NCBI GenBank assembly: GCA_031367435.1
Contig: JANLPV010000070.1
Coordinates: forward strand, 27,715 to 91,714
From: WLMZ01 sp031367435
Lineage (GTDB): Bacteria > Actinomycetota > Acidimicrobiia > Acidimicrobiales > Ilumatobacteraceae
Length of the DNA stretch: 64,000 bases
Direction: 5' to 3'
Shown here: piece after piece, positions 18,101 through 26,003 of the stretch
Position numbering within the stretch: position 1 is the stretch's first letter
Layout: every line of letters starts with the position of its first letter
Notes under the pieces: generated by a model
What the model was told of the DNA's origin: nothing
Seen by the model: only the letters and a program-made list of their open reading frames with translations
The model's database searches: none
Position numbers and translations under genes: made by a program

Positions 18101-19858
18101 TACTTCGCTGCGAATGCTCCAGCGAGCTTCGTCACCACCGGTTGGTGTAACAGCCCAAATTCGGCAACGACCAAGTGCGACGGTTACGCGAGGATCCAAG
18201 AGCAGACCGAGTTCAAGTTCGACACCCTGTCGGGTAAAAAACTCACCATTCCTGTAGAGGGTAAGGGAATGCACGATGAGATGAACTCAGCCAGCTTCGA
18301 CGAATGGGGACGCATGACCGCGAACCTCGGCCTCGAAGCCCCGGGCGCAACTCCCCTGCTGCAGAACATCATCCTCTATCCGTACGTCAACCCTGCAACG
18401 GAAGTCTTGGATTCATCCAGCGAGCCCTCCAGCCTGAACGTGACAAGGATCGAATCGAATCTGGACGGCACGCAAATCTGGAAGATCACCCACAACGGGG
18501 TGGATACCCACCCCATTCACTTCCACCTCTATGACGTACAACTCATCAACCGCGTCACGTGGGACGGCATCATCATTCCGCCTGAGCCAAGCGAACTTGG
18601 TTGGAAGGAAACGATCCGGGTCAGCCCACTTGAGGACACCATCGTTGCGGTTCGCCCGATCGTGCCGTCGCTACCGTTTGCGGTACCGGACAGCTATCGA
18701 CCGCTCAACCCAATGATGCCCGTCGGTGCGCGAGGCGACCTGAACGCCACGTTTGGCTACGAAGCCGGGTTCAACAACACCGACACCGCCGGTCAGCCGA
18801 TGACCACTCCGATTGTCAACACTGTCGAGAACTTCGACTGGGAATACGTCTTCCATTGCCACATCCTCAGCCATGAGGAGATGGACATGATGCGTCCAGT
18901 CACGGTGTATGTCGCGAGAACCTTGCCGACCGCGCCAGTGCTCAGTCAGGTGCTTTCTACCGCTGGATTCACCTGGACGGATGGCACCCCGATCGTTTAC
19001 ACGAACCCGCGTGCCACCGGTCCCGGTCAGACATGGGGTAACCCGACGGCCGAAATCGGATACAAGTTTGAGCGTGCTGAGAAGGTCGGCAACGTGATCG
19101 GTGCCTACTCCACCATCGCCACGGTGCTCGCCAACAAAACGGCCTACACCGACACGACGGCTGGCGCGGGCAAGACCTATCAGTACCGGGTGACCGCATA
19201 CAACGCGGCCGGCGATTCGCGGTCGAACATCGTCTCGGTCACGTACCCTGCGGTAAAGGTCACCTTGTCGGGCACCGTCACCAGCGCTCCTGGAAGCACG
19301 AGCCGTTCATCTGTCACGGTTACCGCGTACACAGCGGCTGGCGTCAACGTCACGTCGAACACCACCAACGGCTCGGGTTTCTACAACTTGTCCATGTTGC
19401 CCGGTAGCTACAAGCTGTTCCTCGCCCCTCCCGCCACCCCTGCTGGCTTTGCCAACCAGTGGTTCAGAACTGACGGAAACGTCAGTTCGCAGGCCAGTGC
19501 CGAGGTGTTCACCATCACCGCGGACACGACGAAGAACATTACGTTGGCGGGCACACCGAGCTTTGTGCTCAGCGGCAAGATGACGTTGCTGACCTCCGGC
19601 GGCGCAGCAGTCGTTGGCGCGAGAGTGGCTGTCTACAACACCGGCGCAACGTCGGTGAGCTCCGTACTCACCGATAGCAATGGCAACTACACCGTCACGC
19701 TGCCGGCTGGCACCTTCAAGCTCTACATCAGCCCAAACAGGGCCGGATACCCAAATCAGTGGTGGGGTGCAGCAGCCACCGGAACCGGATCGATCGGTGC
19801 CGCCACGATCATCACCGTGTCGGCCAACAAGACCCAAGACATCCTGGTGCACGTATAA
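15140..19858 (+). CDS. giant secreted multicopper oxidase with N-terminal repeats and C-terminal FnIII/carboxypeptidase-regulatory-like domains
   Basis: 1572 residues; AAGGAG sits upstream of tandem ATGs (15140, 15143). A signal peptide is followed at about residues 60-310 by six or so repeats of the type 'GSGYTSVPTVTV'. The oxidase core carries all four copper motifs: HLHGG (about 522), 'WYHDHAWGITRLNVMAG' (about 583), 'THPIHFH' (about 1123) and 'FHCHILSHEEMDMM' (about 1237), with the type 1 cysteine and the axial Met region. A fibronectin-III-like domain (about 1265-1370) and two carboxypeptidase-regulatory-like beta domains follow. Very large oxidases of this kind include Mn(II)-oxidising enzymes, but the substrate here is not proved. 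The next gene encodes a multi-cupredoxin protein, a plausible electron or copper partner. Confidence 0.9.
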   Translation: MMRRMIRVQLALAGLLTLVVGVDQLRTTPTQAAACVPGTLPLKSPDCDAIYPHYFGPYPNWANSPQVLSNAVVTITNGGGSGAAATATVEPKTGAIASITVTDPGSGYTSVPTVTVTAPGSTQTAVATATAVISLGVIESISVDESGFGFTAPTVTITGGTPTPGFNATAVASGGVDRVTVSNGGTGYTVQPIVRFDLPDLPNGTRATGTATMNVNGVVNGVEVVDGGSGYTSAPNVTILDGNQTNPTGATVGATIGISNVDITSGGQGYDASPTVTISDTIGTPDKGSSATATIARRGAVTAVNVTAAGAGYLTPGIKKFVDALAGIGATAKNNLGQYIPQAVPDTTTYPGTDYYEIAVVQYRQQFSSQLPASLLRGYVQLSTNVVPGALLPLTNANLDPNIAATPIKINNQQVYGVDSPHYLGPIVVAQKDRPVRVLFRNLLPTGVAGDLFLPVDTTLMGSGMGPNMITLDPVTGVPVDTTADNGTVRDEVRNPMCDASPKPVNPVSGKTDCYAENRATLHLHGGITPWISDGTPHQWITPAGDSTAYPKGVSVSNVPDMPDPGPGAETFFYTNQQSARLMWYHDHAWGITRLNVMAGEAAPYLLTDATETALTAAGGALAGLGYGTPLVIQDKTFVPSVAAMAAQDPTWNYLKWGGYGNLWVPHVYMPAQNPGDPTGMSAFGRWMYGPWFWPPAKDVKYPPIANPYYDANCDANVQPFCEPPLIPSTPNLSVGMEAFNDTPIVNGTAYPTTTVDPKAYRYRVLNGSNDRFWNLSWYVADPTTGTLSEVALKPTEVAAAQTDPNVVPTPDTTKSPAGPDWIQIGTEGGFLPTPTVVPAHPTTWITDPTRFDVGNVDLHSLMLAPGERADVIVDFSQFRGKTLILYNDAPAAYPARVSSYDYYTGGPDLSPVGAPTTLPGYGPNTRTIMQVKVSTGVPDVRFDRPNTTNDRMGALMTAFAHHTDNSGVFESSQNPIIVGQAAYNTAYFAANAPASFVTTGWCNSPNSATTKCDGYARIQEQTEFKFDTLSGKKLTIPVEGKGMHDEMNSASFDEWGRMTANLGLEAPGATPLLQNIILYPYVNPATEVLDSSSEPSSLNVTRIESNLDGTQIWKITHNGVDTHPIHFHLYDVQLINRVTWDGIIIPPEPSELGWKETIRVSPLEDTIVAVRPIVPSLPFAVPDSYRPLNPMMPVGARGDLNATFGYEAGFNNTDTAGQPMTTPIVNTVENFDWEYVFHCHILSHEEMDMMRPVTVYVARTLPTAPVLSQVLSTAGFTWTDGTPIVYTNPRATGPGQTWGNPTAEIGYKFERAEKVGNVIGAYSTIATVLANKTAYTDTTAGAGKTYQYRVTAYNAAGDSRSNIVSVTYPAVKVTLSGTVTSAPGSTSRSSVTVTAYTAAGVNVTSNTTNGSGFYNLSMLPGSYKLFLAPPATPAGFANQWFRTDGNVSSQASAEVFTITADTTKNITLAGTPSFVLSGKMTLLTSGGAAVVGARVAVYNTGATSVSSVLTDSNGNYTVTLPAGTFKLYISPNRAGYPNQWWGAAATGTGSIGAATIITVSANKTQDILVHV

Positions 19859-19881
19859 CCCACTGGTGCACGTATACCCCA
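19844..19881. repeat. 2 x 19 bp tandem repeat spanning the multicopper oxidase stop codon
   Basis: CTGGTGCACGTATAACCCA (19844-19862) and CTGGTGCACGTATACCCCA (19863-19881). The TAA stop at 19856-19858 is in the first copy and has become TAC in the second. Confidence 0.9.
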
Positions 19882-19911
19882 CTCGCACGTTCCGGCGAGT
19901 GTGGAAACATC

Positions 19912-19948
19912 CGAGACGGGTCCGGTCAACACGACCAGGCCCGTCTCG
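19912..19948 (+). terminator. strong hairpin after the multicopper oxidase gene
   Basis: CGAGACGGG pairs perfectly with CCCGTCTCG, and the inner GGTC/GACC closes an AACAC loop. It lies about 55 bp after the stop. Confidence 0.65.
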
Positions 19949-20019
19949 CGCGTGTTGCGAATCGTCGTAACTTGGGTACACGGTACGGTCAGGGGAGTTC
20001 CCTTCTCAAGGCCGACTTC

Positions 20020-20034
20020 GGGACCTTTGGCCCT
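20020..20034. promoter_or_regulatory. 15-bp imperfect palindrome shared by the copper-protein genes, copy 2
   Basis: GGGACCTTTGGCCCT, 35 bp upstream of the ATG at 20070 and upstream of a GATAAT hexamer (7 nt before the ATG). See copy 1 at 15022. Confidence 0.35.
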
Positions 20035-20069
20035 AGTCGCCCGACGCACCAGCACGGATAATTGGTCCT

Positions 20070-22511
20070 ATGAATCATTGCGCTCGCAACAACCCGCGAA
20101 AGCGAACCCGCCTTCGATCGTGGGTCGTGTCTTCTTTCGCCCTACTTCTGCTCGCTCCCCTCGCCGCCGTTGGAAACGCCGACGCCGCAACCTCGGCAAC
20201 GGTCGTGGTGAATGGTGGGCTCAGTCCCAAGATCCTCACCGTGCAGGTGGGCACCGCGGTGACGTGGACGCTGGCCGATGGCGGCAAGCACCGCATCAGA
20301 TCGATATCGGGTCCGACATCGTTTGATTCCGGCGGCCTCGATCCCGGTGCCTCGTTCTCGCTTACCTTCGGCGCGCTCGGAACAGTGCTGTATCGCGACG
20401 AAGAGAACAAAGATGCCGACGCCTACAACGGCCAAGTCATCGTTGTGGCCAGCCTGCCCGCTGGCGGCGGCACAGGCGGCGGTACGCCCGTTCCGCCGAC
20501 TCCCACCACGACCACCATCAACCTCGCTGGCCGCGCGTTCACCCCATCATCGATCAGCATCGCCACTGGGTCGACGGTCGTGTGGAACAACAACGACAAG
20601 GACCCGCACACGGTCACCGACAGGGCTGGTTCATTTGCTAGCGGCACGTTTGGTTCAGGGGCGACCTACCGTCGCACGTTCACTGCGCCGGGAACATTCC
20701 AGTATTTCTGTGAGATCCATCCGAGCATGGTGGGCGTCGTCTCGGTCTCGGACCCAACAACCGGTGGCACGCTTGCACCGCCACCTCCTCCGCCGGTCAC
20801 CACCCCTCCACCGCCGCCCATTGCCGTTCCCACGGGAGCTAACAACGTACGCATCATCGACTTTGCGTTTCAGCCGGCCCTCTTGACCGTGCCGGCGGGA
20901 ACAACCGTGGTCTGGTCGAACGCTGGCCAAGCTCGCCACACCGTTGCTGCGGCTGATGGGTCTGTGATCAGCCCCGACATCGCGTCGGGTGCGTCATACC
21001 AGCGCAGTTACACGGTGCCGGGCACCTACTTGTACTACTGCGACATTCACCCAGAAATGAAAGCGACAATCGCCGTCACCGGACCCGGTGGTGCCCCGGC
21101 TCCAGGGGCGCCCGTCAATTTTCCGCCAGCTCCTCTGTCGGGCGACGTTCAAATCGCCGACTTCTCATTCACGCCGAGCACCATCACCGTTGCGGTTGGC
21201 GGGGCGCTTACCTTCGTGAACGCTGGCACCTCGCGCCACAGTGCAACAGCCACCGACGGTTCTTTTGATACCGGACTCCTCACGCGTGGAGCCATCTCCA
21301 CGAAGATCTTCACGACACCGGGCACGTACCCCTACTTCTGCATCATTCATTCGAACATGACTGGCACCGTCTTGGTCACGGGGGCGAATGGCGAACCACC
21401 ACCGCCTGCGAAACAACGACCGGTCGTTGCCGCAAGCGCGGGCAGCGTACAGATGATTGATTTCTCATTTGCCCCGACGCAAACCACCGTGGCGGCCGGA
21501 GGATCGGTTGCGTTCGTGAACAATGGCGTCGCCGCGCACACAGCCACGGCTCGCGACAAGTCATTCGACACCGGCCTTGTGAGCGCGGGCGCTTCTCGAA
21601 GAGTGTCGTTCCCCTCGCCAGGCACGTTCGCGTTCTTCTGCACGATTCATCCGCAGATGACCGGCACAGTGCTGGTCGTTGGTGCCGATGGTGCTGCCCC
21701 GCCACCAGCAGCTGCCGCAGCCGCAGAGGCTGGGCCGCCGCTCACTGCCGACGTGCAGGTGTTCACTGCGTCACTCACGCCAATCAATGTTCGTATCGCT
21801 GAGGGCGGCACCGTGACGTGGACCGCGATGACGCTGAGTCCGCACATCATCAAGGCCGACGACGACACGTTCGAGGGCGTCGTCACCGGATCCAAAACCT
21901 TCCGCTTCCAATTCGACGAGCCTGGCACGTATGCCTACCGAGACGTGCTCACCGCCGAGATTCAGGGATCGGTCACCGTCGTTGCCGACGTTGCCACATT
22001 GGCTCCGGGAGCGACCAGCGATGGCAGCAAAGCATCGATTCGTATTGTCGACCTCGATTTCGATCCCCGCGAGGTGACGGTGCGTCAGCACGCTACCGTC
22101 ACCTGGACAAACGCTGGGCAAGCGCCACACACCGTCACGGCTCGCGATGGCAGCTTCACGTCTGAGCTCTTGCAACAACGCGATCAGTACCTGCACGTGT
22201 TCGACACGGTCGGCCGCTTCGAGTATTTCTGCACCTTGCATCCACAGATGGTCGCGACGGTCATCGTCACCGATGCGTCCGGCGCGGCACCACCGGCTGC
22301 CTCGCCCGCAGGAACACCCGCAGCGAGTGCTGCGTCAACAGCTTCGAACGGTCGGCCATCGAGTGGAGGCATTGGCGTCCAAGCGATCATCGTGATCGTG
22401 TTCACCATCATGTTGCTGTCTCTCGGTGCTATCACCCTGCAAAGTGCGAGTGCGCAGATATCCGGGAAAGTGTCCCCGAAGCGGCCGCGGGTCGTTGCGG
22501 CTGAATCGTAA
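20070..22511 (+). CDS. membrane-anchored protein with seven tandem cupredoxin (plastocyanin-like) domains
   Basis: 813 residues. After a signal peptide (about 17-40) come seven cupredoxin domains, starting near residues 42, 147, 259, 358, 459, 562 and 656 and joined by Pro/Gly/Ala-rich linkers. Domains 2, 3, 4, 5 and 7 keep a type 1 copper site: a His in 'PHTV', 'RHTV', 'RHSA', 'AHTA' or 'PHTV', then C-x2-H-x4-M as in 'YFCEIHPSM'. Domains 1 and 6 lack the Cys-His-Met loop ('YRDEENKD', 'YRDVLTAE') and should not bind copper in this way. A C-terminal helix (about 766-790) anchors the protein outside the membrane. It may be a copper-storing or electron-carrying 'wire' for the oxidase upstream. 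Confidence 0.9.
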   Translation: MNHCARNNPRKRTRLRSWVVSSFALLLLAPLAAVGNADAATSATVVVNGGLSPKILTVQVGTAVTWTLADGGKHRIRSISGPTSFDSGGLDPGASFSLTFGALGTVLYRDEENKDADAYNGQVIVVASLPAGGGTGGGTPVPPTPTTTTINLAGRAFTPSSISIATGSTVVWNNNDKDPHTVTDRAGSFASGTFGSGATYRRTFTAPGTFQYFCEIHPSMVGVVSVSDPTTGGTLAPPPPPPVTTPPPPPIAVPTGANNVRIIDFAFQPALLTVPAGTTVVWSNAGQARHTVAAADGSVISPDIASGASYQRSYTVPGTYLYYCDIHPEMKATIAVTGPGGAPAPGAPVNFPPAPLSGDVQIADFSFTPSTITVAVGGALTFVNAGTSRHSATATDGSFDTGLLTRGAISTKIFTTPGTYPYFCIIHSNMTGTVLVTGANGEPPPPAKQRPVVAASAGSVQMIDFSFAPTQTTVAAGGSVAFVNNGVAAHTATARDKSFDTGLVSAGASRRVSFPSPGTFAFFCTIHPQMTGTVLVVGADGAAPPPAAAAAAEAGPPLTADVQVFTASLTPINVRIAEGGTVTWTAMTLSPHIIKADDDTFEGVVTGSKTFRFQFDEPGTYAYRDVLTAEIQGSVTVVADVATLAPGATSDGSKASIRIVDLDFDPREVTVRQHATVTWTNAGQAPHTVTARDGSFTSELLQQRDQYLHVFDTVGRFEYFCTLHPQMVATVIVTDASGAAPPAASPAGTPAASAASTASNGRPSSGGIGVQAIIVIVFTIMLLSLGAITLQSASAQISGKVSPKRPRVVAAES

Positions 22512-22542
22512 CAAGCTCGTCTGATTCGCCGGGGTGCCGTAC

Positions 22543-22573
22543 CCAGGCGGCCCCCTCATGGGGCCACGCCTGG
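22543..22573 (+). terminator. strong hairpin after the cupredoxin-repeat gene
   Basis: CCAGGCG pairs with CGCCTGG and inner GCCCC with GGGGC around CTCAT; 32 bp after the stop. Confidence 0.65.
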
Positions 22574-22666
22574 CAGTACTGTCCGTAGCGATGCGCCGCA
22601 CAGATCGACTCGTTGGTGGTGGTCTCGTGGCGGCGACGCTGACCTGTTCGTGGACTATCGCCGCGA

Positions 22667-22984
22667 TTGCTTGCGCTCAGCACAGTGGTGGCTGCTGCGC
22701 TGCTCGTCGAATGGATCCCCGCCACAGAGATCGATGGCGGTCTGGAGTGGAACGGTGCTCATTGCAGCGTCCCGAACAGCACAGCGACTCCGGCCATCAT
22801 CGACCCGCTGATTGCATGGTGGACATCGGTCACTGGAATGACGCGCATTCGCGTCGTTGTTACTGCGTCGCCTATCAAATCGAACATCGGCTACGAGATT
22901 CGAACGGTGCTATGGAAGCCGCTGCTGTTCTTCGGCAACGCGACGCTGCATGGGTATCAGATGATGTCAGCAACCTGCCCGTAG
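22667..22984 (+). CDS. uncharacterised small ORF, possibly frameshifted
   Basis: 105 residues from a TTG at 22667 (GTGs at 22685 and 22688 are alternatives). The third-position GC of this frame is high and matches neighbouring genes, whereas the overlapping frame from 22534 loses that bias after about 22670. Upstream, the frame starting at the ATG 22591 encodes a hydrophobic stretch ('LVGGGLVAATLTCSWTIAAI') that would make a good N-terminal membrane anchor. A single frameshift near 22665 would join the two into one membrane-anchored protein. No family is recognised. It may be a decayed gene. Confidence 0.35.
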   Translation: MLALSTVVAAALLVEWIPATEIDGGLEWNGAHCSVPNSTATPAIIDPLIAWWTSVTGMTRIRVVVTASPIKSNIGYEIRTVLWKPLLFFGNATLHGYQMMSATCP

Positions 22985-23020
22985 AGCATCGCCGGTCGGA
23001 CCGAACGCGTTGCTTCCGTA

Positions 23021-24463
23021 TCAACGCGGAATGATCGTGCCCATGTTCATGATGCTGTTGGGATCGAACGCGCGCTTCAGCGCTTCCAGCATGGAATACG
23101 ACGAGCCGTACTCGTCCTTCACCCATCGAGCCCGCGCCTTGCCGATGCCGTGATGATGCACGATCGAGCCACCGAAGCGCAGTGTCTCCTCACAAATGAT
23201 CGCGATGATTGGGAAGTAGTACTTGTCATTCTCTTCCTCTGGCTCGCAGTCGATCAGGTCGTAGAAGTAGTTGAAGTACATGTTGGTGCCGTTGATGTAG
23301 CTGTGCGACGAGTGTCCGCCGAGCAGCGTGATGCCACGGATTTCTTTGCGGATACGTGCCAGCGCACTCTCATAAATGTCGTTGATCGAACTCCAATCCG
23401 CGGAAATCTCGGTCGTTCGGTTGACGTTGCGCGTGGTGCGGATGCGTTCGTCCTCGCGGGCCATCTTGTCGGGGCCCCACACGAGATCATCGAACCACGT
23501 CGAGATCAGTTGGCTGTCGACAGGTGCACACTCCGGATGACGGGCCACGATCGCGGCGATGCCATCGGCCGTTGCCTTGCTGATGCCTGCGTTGCCCTCG
23601 GCCATGAACAGCACGATGCAATCATCGGGTGCGGCGAAATGCGAGAAGTGCAGTTGGCCATCCTCTGGGTCGTAGAGGCGCGCCACCGATGGCTTGTAAC
23701 CGGACACCATCACCTCACGCAGCACCTCGAAACCGAGCTTCATGTCCTTCAGTGTCCATCCCAGGAAGATGTTGTTCTCAGGCATATACGGAAACAGCTT
23801 CACCGTGACCTCACTGATGAAGCACAACGCGCCTTCGTTGCCGATCACGATGTGGCGGATGTCGGGGCCGGCGGCGCGGCGCGGCACGTTCTTGATCCGC
23901 GACACGTGACCGCCGGGGAACACCACTTCACAGCCCACCACCATGTCCTCAATTCCACCGTAGAGGGTAGAAAATTGACCAATACTTCGGGTGGCAACCA
24001 GCCCGCCCATGCTCGCGATCGGCTTGGACTGCGGCGAGTGTCCGGTGGTGAGACCCTGAGCACGAGCCTGATCCTCGAGTATCTGCAGCGGTACACCGCA
24101 CTGCACCGTTGCTTGCATGTTGTAGGCGTCGATGCTGATGATCTGGTTCATCTCCGAGCCGTCCATGACGATCGAGTTCTCCACCGGGGTCTCCAACCCA
24201 CCTTCGGTTGCCGTGCCACCGGTTCGCGCCACCACATTCACTCCATGCTCGTCAGCAAAGGCCAACACCGCCGAGGCGTCCTGCGTGCTGCGCACCATCG
24301 CCACCGCAGCGGGCACCGGCATCGTGTACACGCCGAAGATGTTCTGCAGCTTGCGGAAGTTGTCGATGCTGCGTTCGCGTAACACCTGTGCATCGGTGAC
24401 GACCTGTTCGTCGCTCAGGATCTGCTGCAGTTGTTCGATGATGGCTGCTCGTGAGAGGGACAT
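23021..24463 (-). CDS. FAD-binding oxidase (alkyldihydroxyacetonephosphate synthase / GlcD-like)
   Basis: 480 residues. The PCMH-type FAD domain is marked by 'VVARTGGTATEGGLETPVENSIVMDGSEMNQI' and 'PIASMGGLVATRSIGQFSTLYGGIEDMVVGCEVVFPGG'. The C-terminal 'GGSIVHHHGIGKARARWV' with its His cluster and 'FDPNSIMNMGTI' resemble AGPS-type enzymes. Members oxidise hydroxyacids or, in AGPS, exchange acyl for alkyl groups. It is the last of three genes (SDR, FGGY kinase, this one) on the same strand, which points to catabolism of a polyol or sugar acid rather than ether-lipid synthesis. Confidence 0.82.
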   Translation of the reverse strand: MSLSRAAIIEQLQQILSDEQVVTDAQVLRERSIDNFRKLQNIFGVYTMPVPAAVAMVRSTQDASAVLAFADEHGVNVVARTGGTATEGGLETPVENSIVMDGSEMNQIISIDAYNMQATVQCGVPLQILEDQARAQGLTTGHSPQSKPIASMGGLVATRSIGQFSTLYGGIEDMVVGCEVVFPGGHVSRIKNVPRRAAGPDIRHIVIGNEGALCFISEVTVKLFPYMPENNIFLGWTLKDMKLGFEVLREVMVSGYKPSVARLYDPEDGQLHFSHFAAPDDCIVLFMAEGNAGISKATADGIAAIVARHPECAPVDSQLISTWFDDLVWGPDKMAREDERIRTTRNVNRTTEISADWSSINDIYESALARIRKEIRGITLLGGHSSHSYINGTNMYFNYFYDLIDCEPEEENDKYYFPIIAIICEETLRFGGSIVHHHGIGKARARWVKDEYGSSYSMLEALKRAFDPNSIMNMGTIIPR

Positions 24464-24483
24464 GGTGACGTTCTTTCTCGTAG

Positions 24484-24528
24484 TTCGTTGGCTGAGTATT
24501 CGTTGGTTGAGTAGTCGTTGGCTGAGTA
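24484..24528. repeat. 3 x 15 bp tandem repeat downstream of the FGGY kinase stop
   Basis: TTCGTTGGCTGAGTA, TTCGTTGGTTGAGTA and GTCGTTGGCTGAGTA in the 76-bp gap between the kinase stop (24540 on the minus strand) and the FAD oxidase start. Confidence 0.9.
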
Positions 24529-24539
24529 CAGGTGATGGT

Positions 24540-25976
24540 TCAGTGGAAGATCGGATACGCGCGCTGGTAGAGCGCGTCGGTCGCTGCGCGGATGTCGTGA
24601 TACACGGTGTCGCTCATCCGTGTATAGGTGGCGCCCTGTGCGGCGTCGGGCGCGAAGGACTGACGAGTCTTCGTCATCCTCGCCGCCGCCGTCTCAATGT
24701 CAGGATGCACGCCAACGGCCGCTGCGGCGCAAATTGCTGCACCGAGGCTCGCTCCACCGCCGTCAACACATCGCGACGCGGAGATGCCAAACACGCTGGC
24801 AAAGATCTGCATGAACAGTTCGCTGTTCGAGCCGCCACCGGACACAACAATCTCGTCGAGCACGATGCCCAACTCGCCACACATTGCGTCCACGTGGAAC
24901 TTCATCGTGAGGGCGATGGCCTCGAGTATCGAGCGATAGATGTGACCGCGGGAGTGGCGCGCATCGAAGCCGAGGATGCTCCCTTTACGGAAAGGTGCGT
25001 CAGTGGGTGCCAGCCAGTCGAGCACGGTCATGAGACCATCGCTACCGGCGGGCACGAGCGCCGCCTCGCGTTCGATGTACGACTCGCGCGAAAGCCCCAA
25101 CGCAAGAGCACGTTCGGCGACTTCGACACCGAGGAGATCGAGGAACCAGGTGAGCGTCCACATGCCGCGGCGCACACCATTGCTCTCGTAGAGGTACCGA
25201 TTCGGCATGCACGCGAAGTTCGTCCAGAAGTTCGTGGGTGACTTGTGATTTTCGTGCCCGTGTACCATCGCCGCGATATAAGTGCCGAGTGAGACAAGCG
25301 CCGTCGCCTCACCGAGCGAGCCCGAGCCGAGCATCTCCACGGCCTTGTCGTTCGCGGTCGCGACCACAGGTATGCCAACCGGAATGCCCGTGGCCGCTGC
25401 GGCTTGCGGCGTCACGCGACCAATGATGTCGCCGGGCATCTGCAGCTCAAAGAGCATCTCGCGCTTCATTCCCAGCTGCACGTATAGAGCTGAGTCCTCA
25501 CTCCACTGCCAGGTGTCGGTGTCGATCGGCCATTGCAGCGCGATGTTGTTCGCCGCCGTGTCCTTGAACTCACCCGTAAAACGATGAGCGAGATACCCCG
25601 ACGACGTTGTTGCATATGCAACTGCTGGATTGTCTGGAACGTAGGGCTGATAGGCGCGGTCATCCATCCAGCTGATCACGGGCTCGGCGAGCGAACCATC
25701 TGCCCGCAAGAACGCCTTGCAACACCGAATCGGACACACCCCAACTCCCACGATGTCGCTGAGATCACCCGCGAAGTTTGCAAGTGCTTGCTGACTCGCC
25801 GCGCCAATCGAGTCCCACAGGTCATCATCGGGGTGAACGGCAATGCCGTGCGCTGGTCGGCTCATCGGGCGCAGTTCGTGCTGACCGCGTGCCACCGCGT
25901 TTCCGGTCGCGTCATAGATGACGACCTTTGCGCTTTGCGTGCCGCAGTCGACACCGATGAGATATGGGCCAGCCAT
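24540..25976 (-). CDS. FGGY-family carbohydrate kinase
   Basis: 478 residues. The N-terminal phosphate-binding loop 'YLIGVDCGTQSAKVVIYD', the mid-region 'VATANDKAVEMLGSG' and 'ALVSLGTY', and the C-terminal 'VVSGGGSNSELFMQIFASVFG' with 'GGGASLGAAICAAAAVG' are FGGY hallmarks. The family phosphorylates pentoses, pentitols, tetritols or glycerol in the cytoplasm. An SDR lies 27 bp upstream and an FAD oxidase downstream, so the likely role is phosphorylation of a ketose or polyol produced or used by these enzymes. The exact sugar cannot be read from sequence. Confidence 0.88.
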   Translation of the reverse strand: MAGPYLIGVDCGTQSAKVVIYDATGNAVARGQHELRPMSRPAHGIAVHPDDDLWDSIGAASQQALANFAGDLSDIVGVGVCPIRCCKAFLRADGSLAEPVISWMDDRAYQPYVPDNPAVAYATTSSGYLAHRFTGEFKDTAANNIALQWPIDTDTWQWSEDSALYVQLGMKREMLFELQMPGDIIGRVTPQAAAATGIPVGIPVVATANDKAVEMLGSGSLGEATALVSLGTYIAAMVHGHENHKSPTNFWTNFACMPNRYLYESNGVRRGMWTLTWFLDLLGVEVAERALALGLSRESYIEREAALVPAGSDGLMTVLDWLAPTDAPFRKGSILGFDARHSRGHIYRSILEAIALTMKFHVDAMCGELGIVLDEIVVSGGGSNSELFMQIFASVFGISASRCVDGGGASLGAAICAAAAVGVHPDIETAAARMTKTRQSFAPDAAQGATYTRMSDTVYHDIRAATDALYQRAYPIFH

Positions 25977-26003
25977 CGTGGGTGTCCTGTCGCTGATCTC
26001 GCC

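Noticed and set aside
16313..18274. 653-codon open frame on the minus strand inside the multicopper oxidase gene
   Set aside because: It lies fully opposite a gene with clear copper motifs, and its translation is Arg/His/Val-rich without recognisable domains; such long shadows are common in high-GC DNA.
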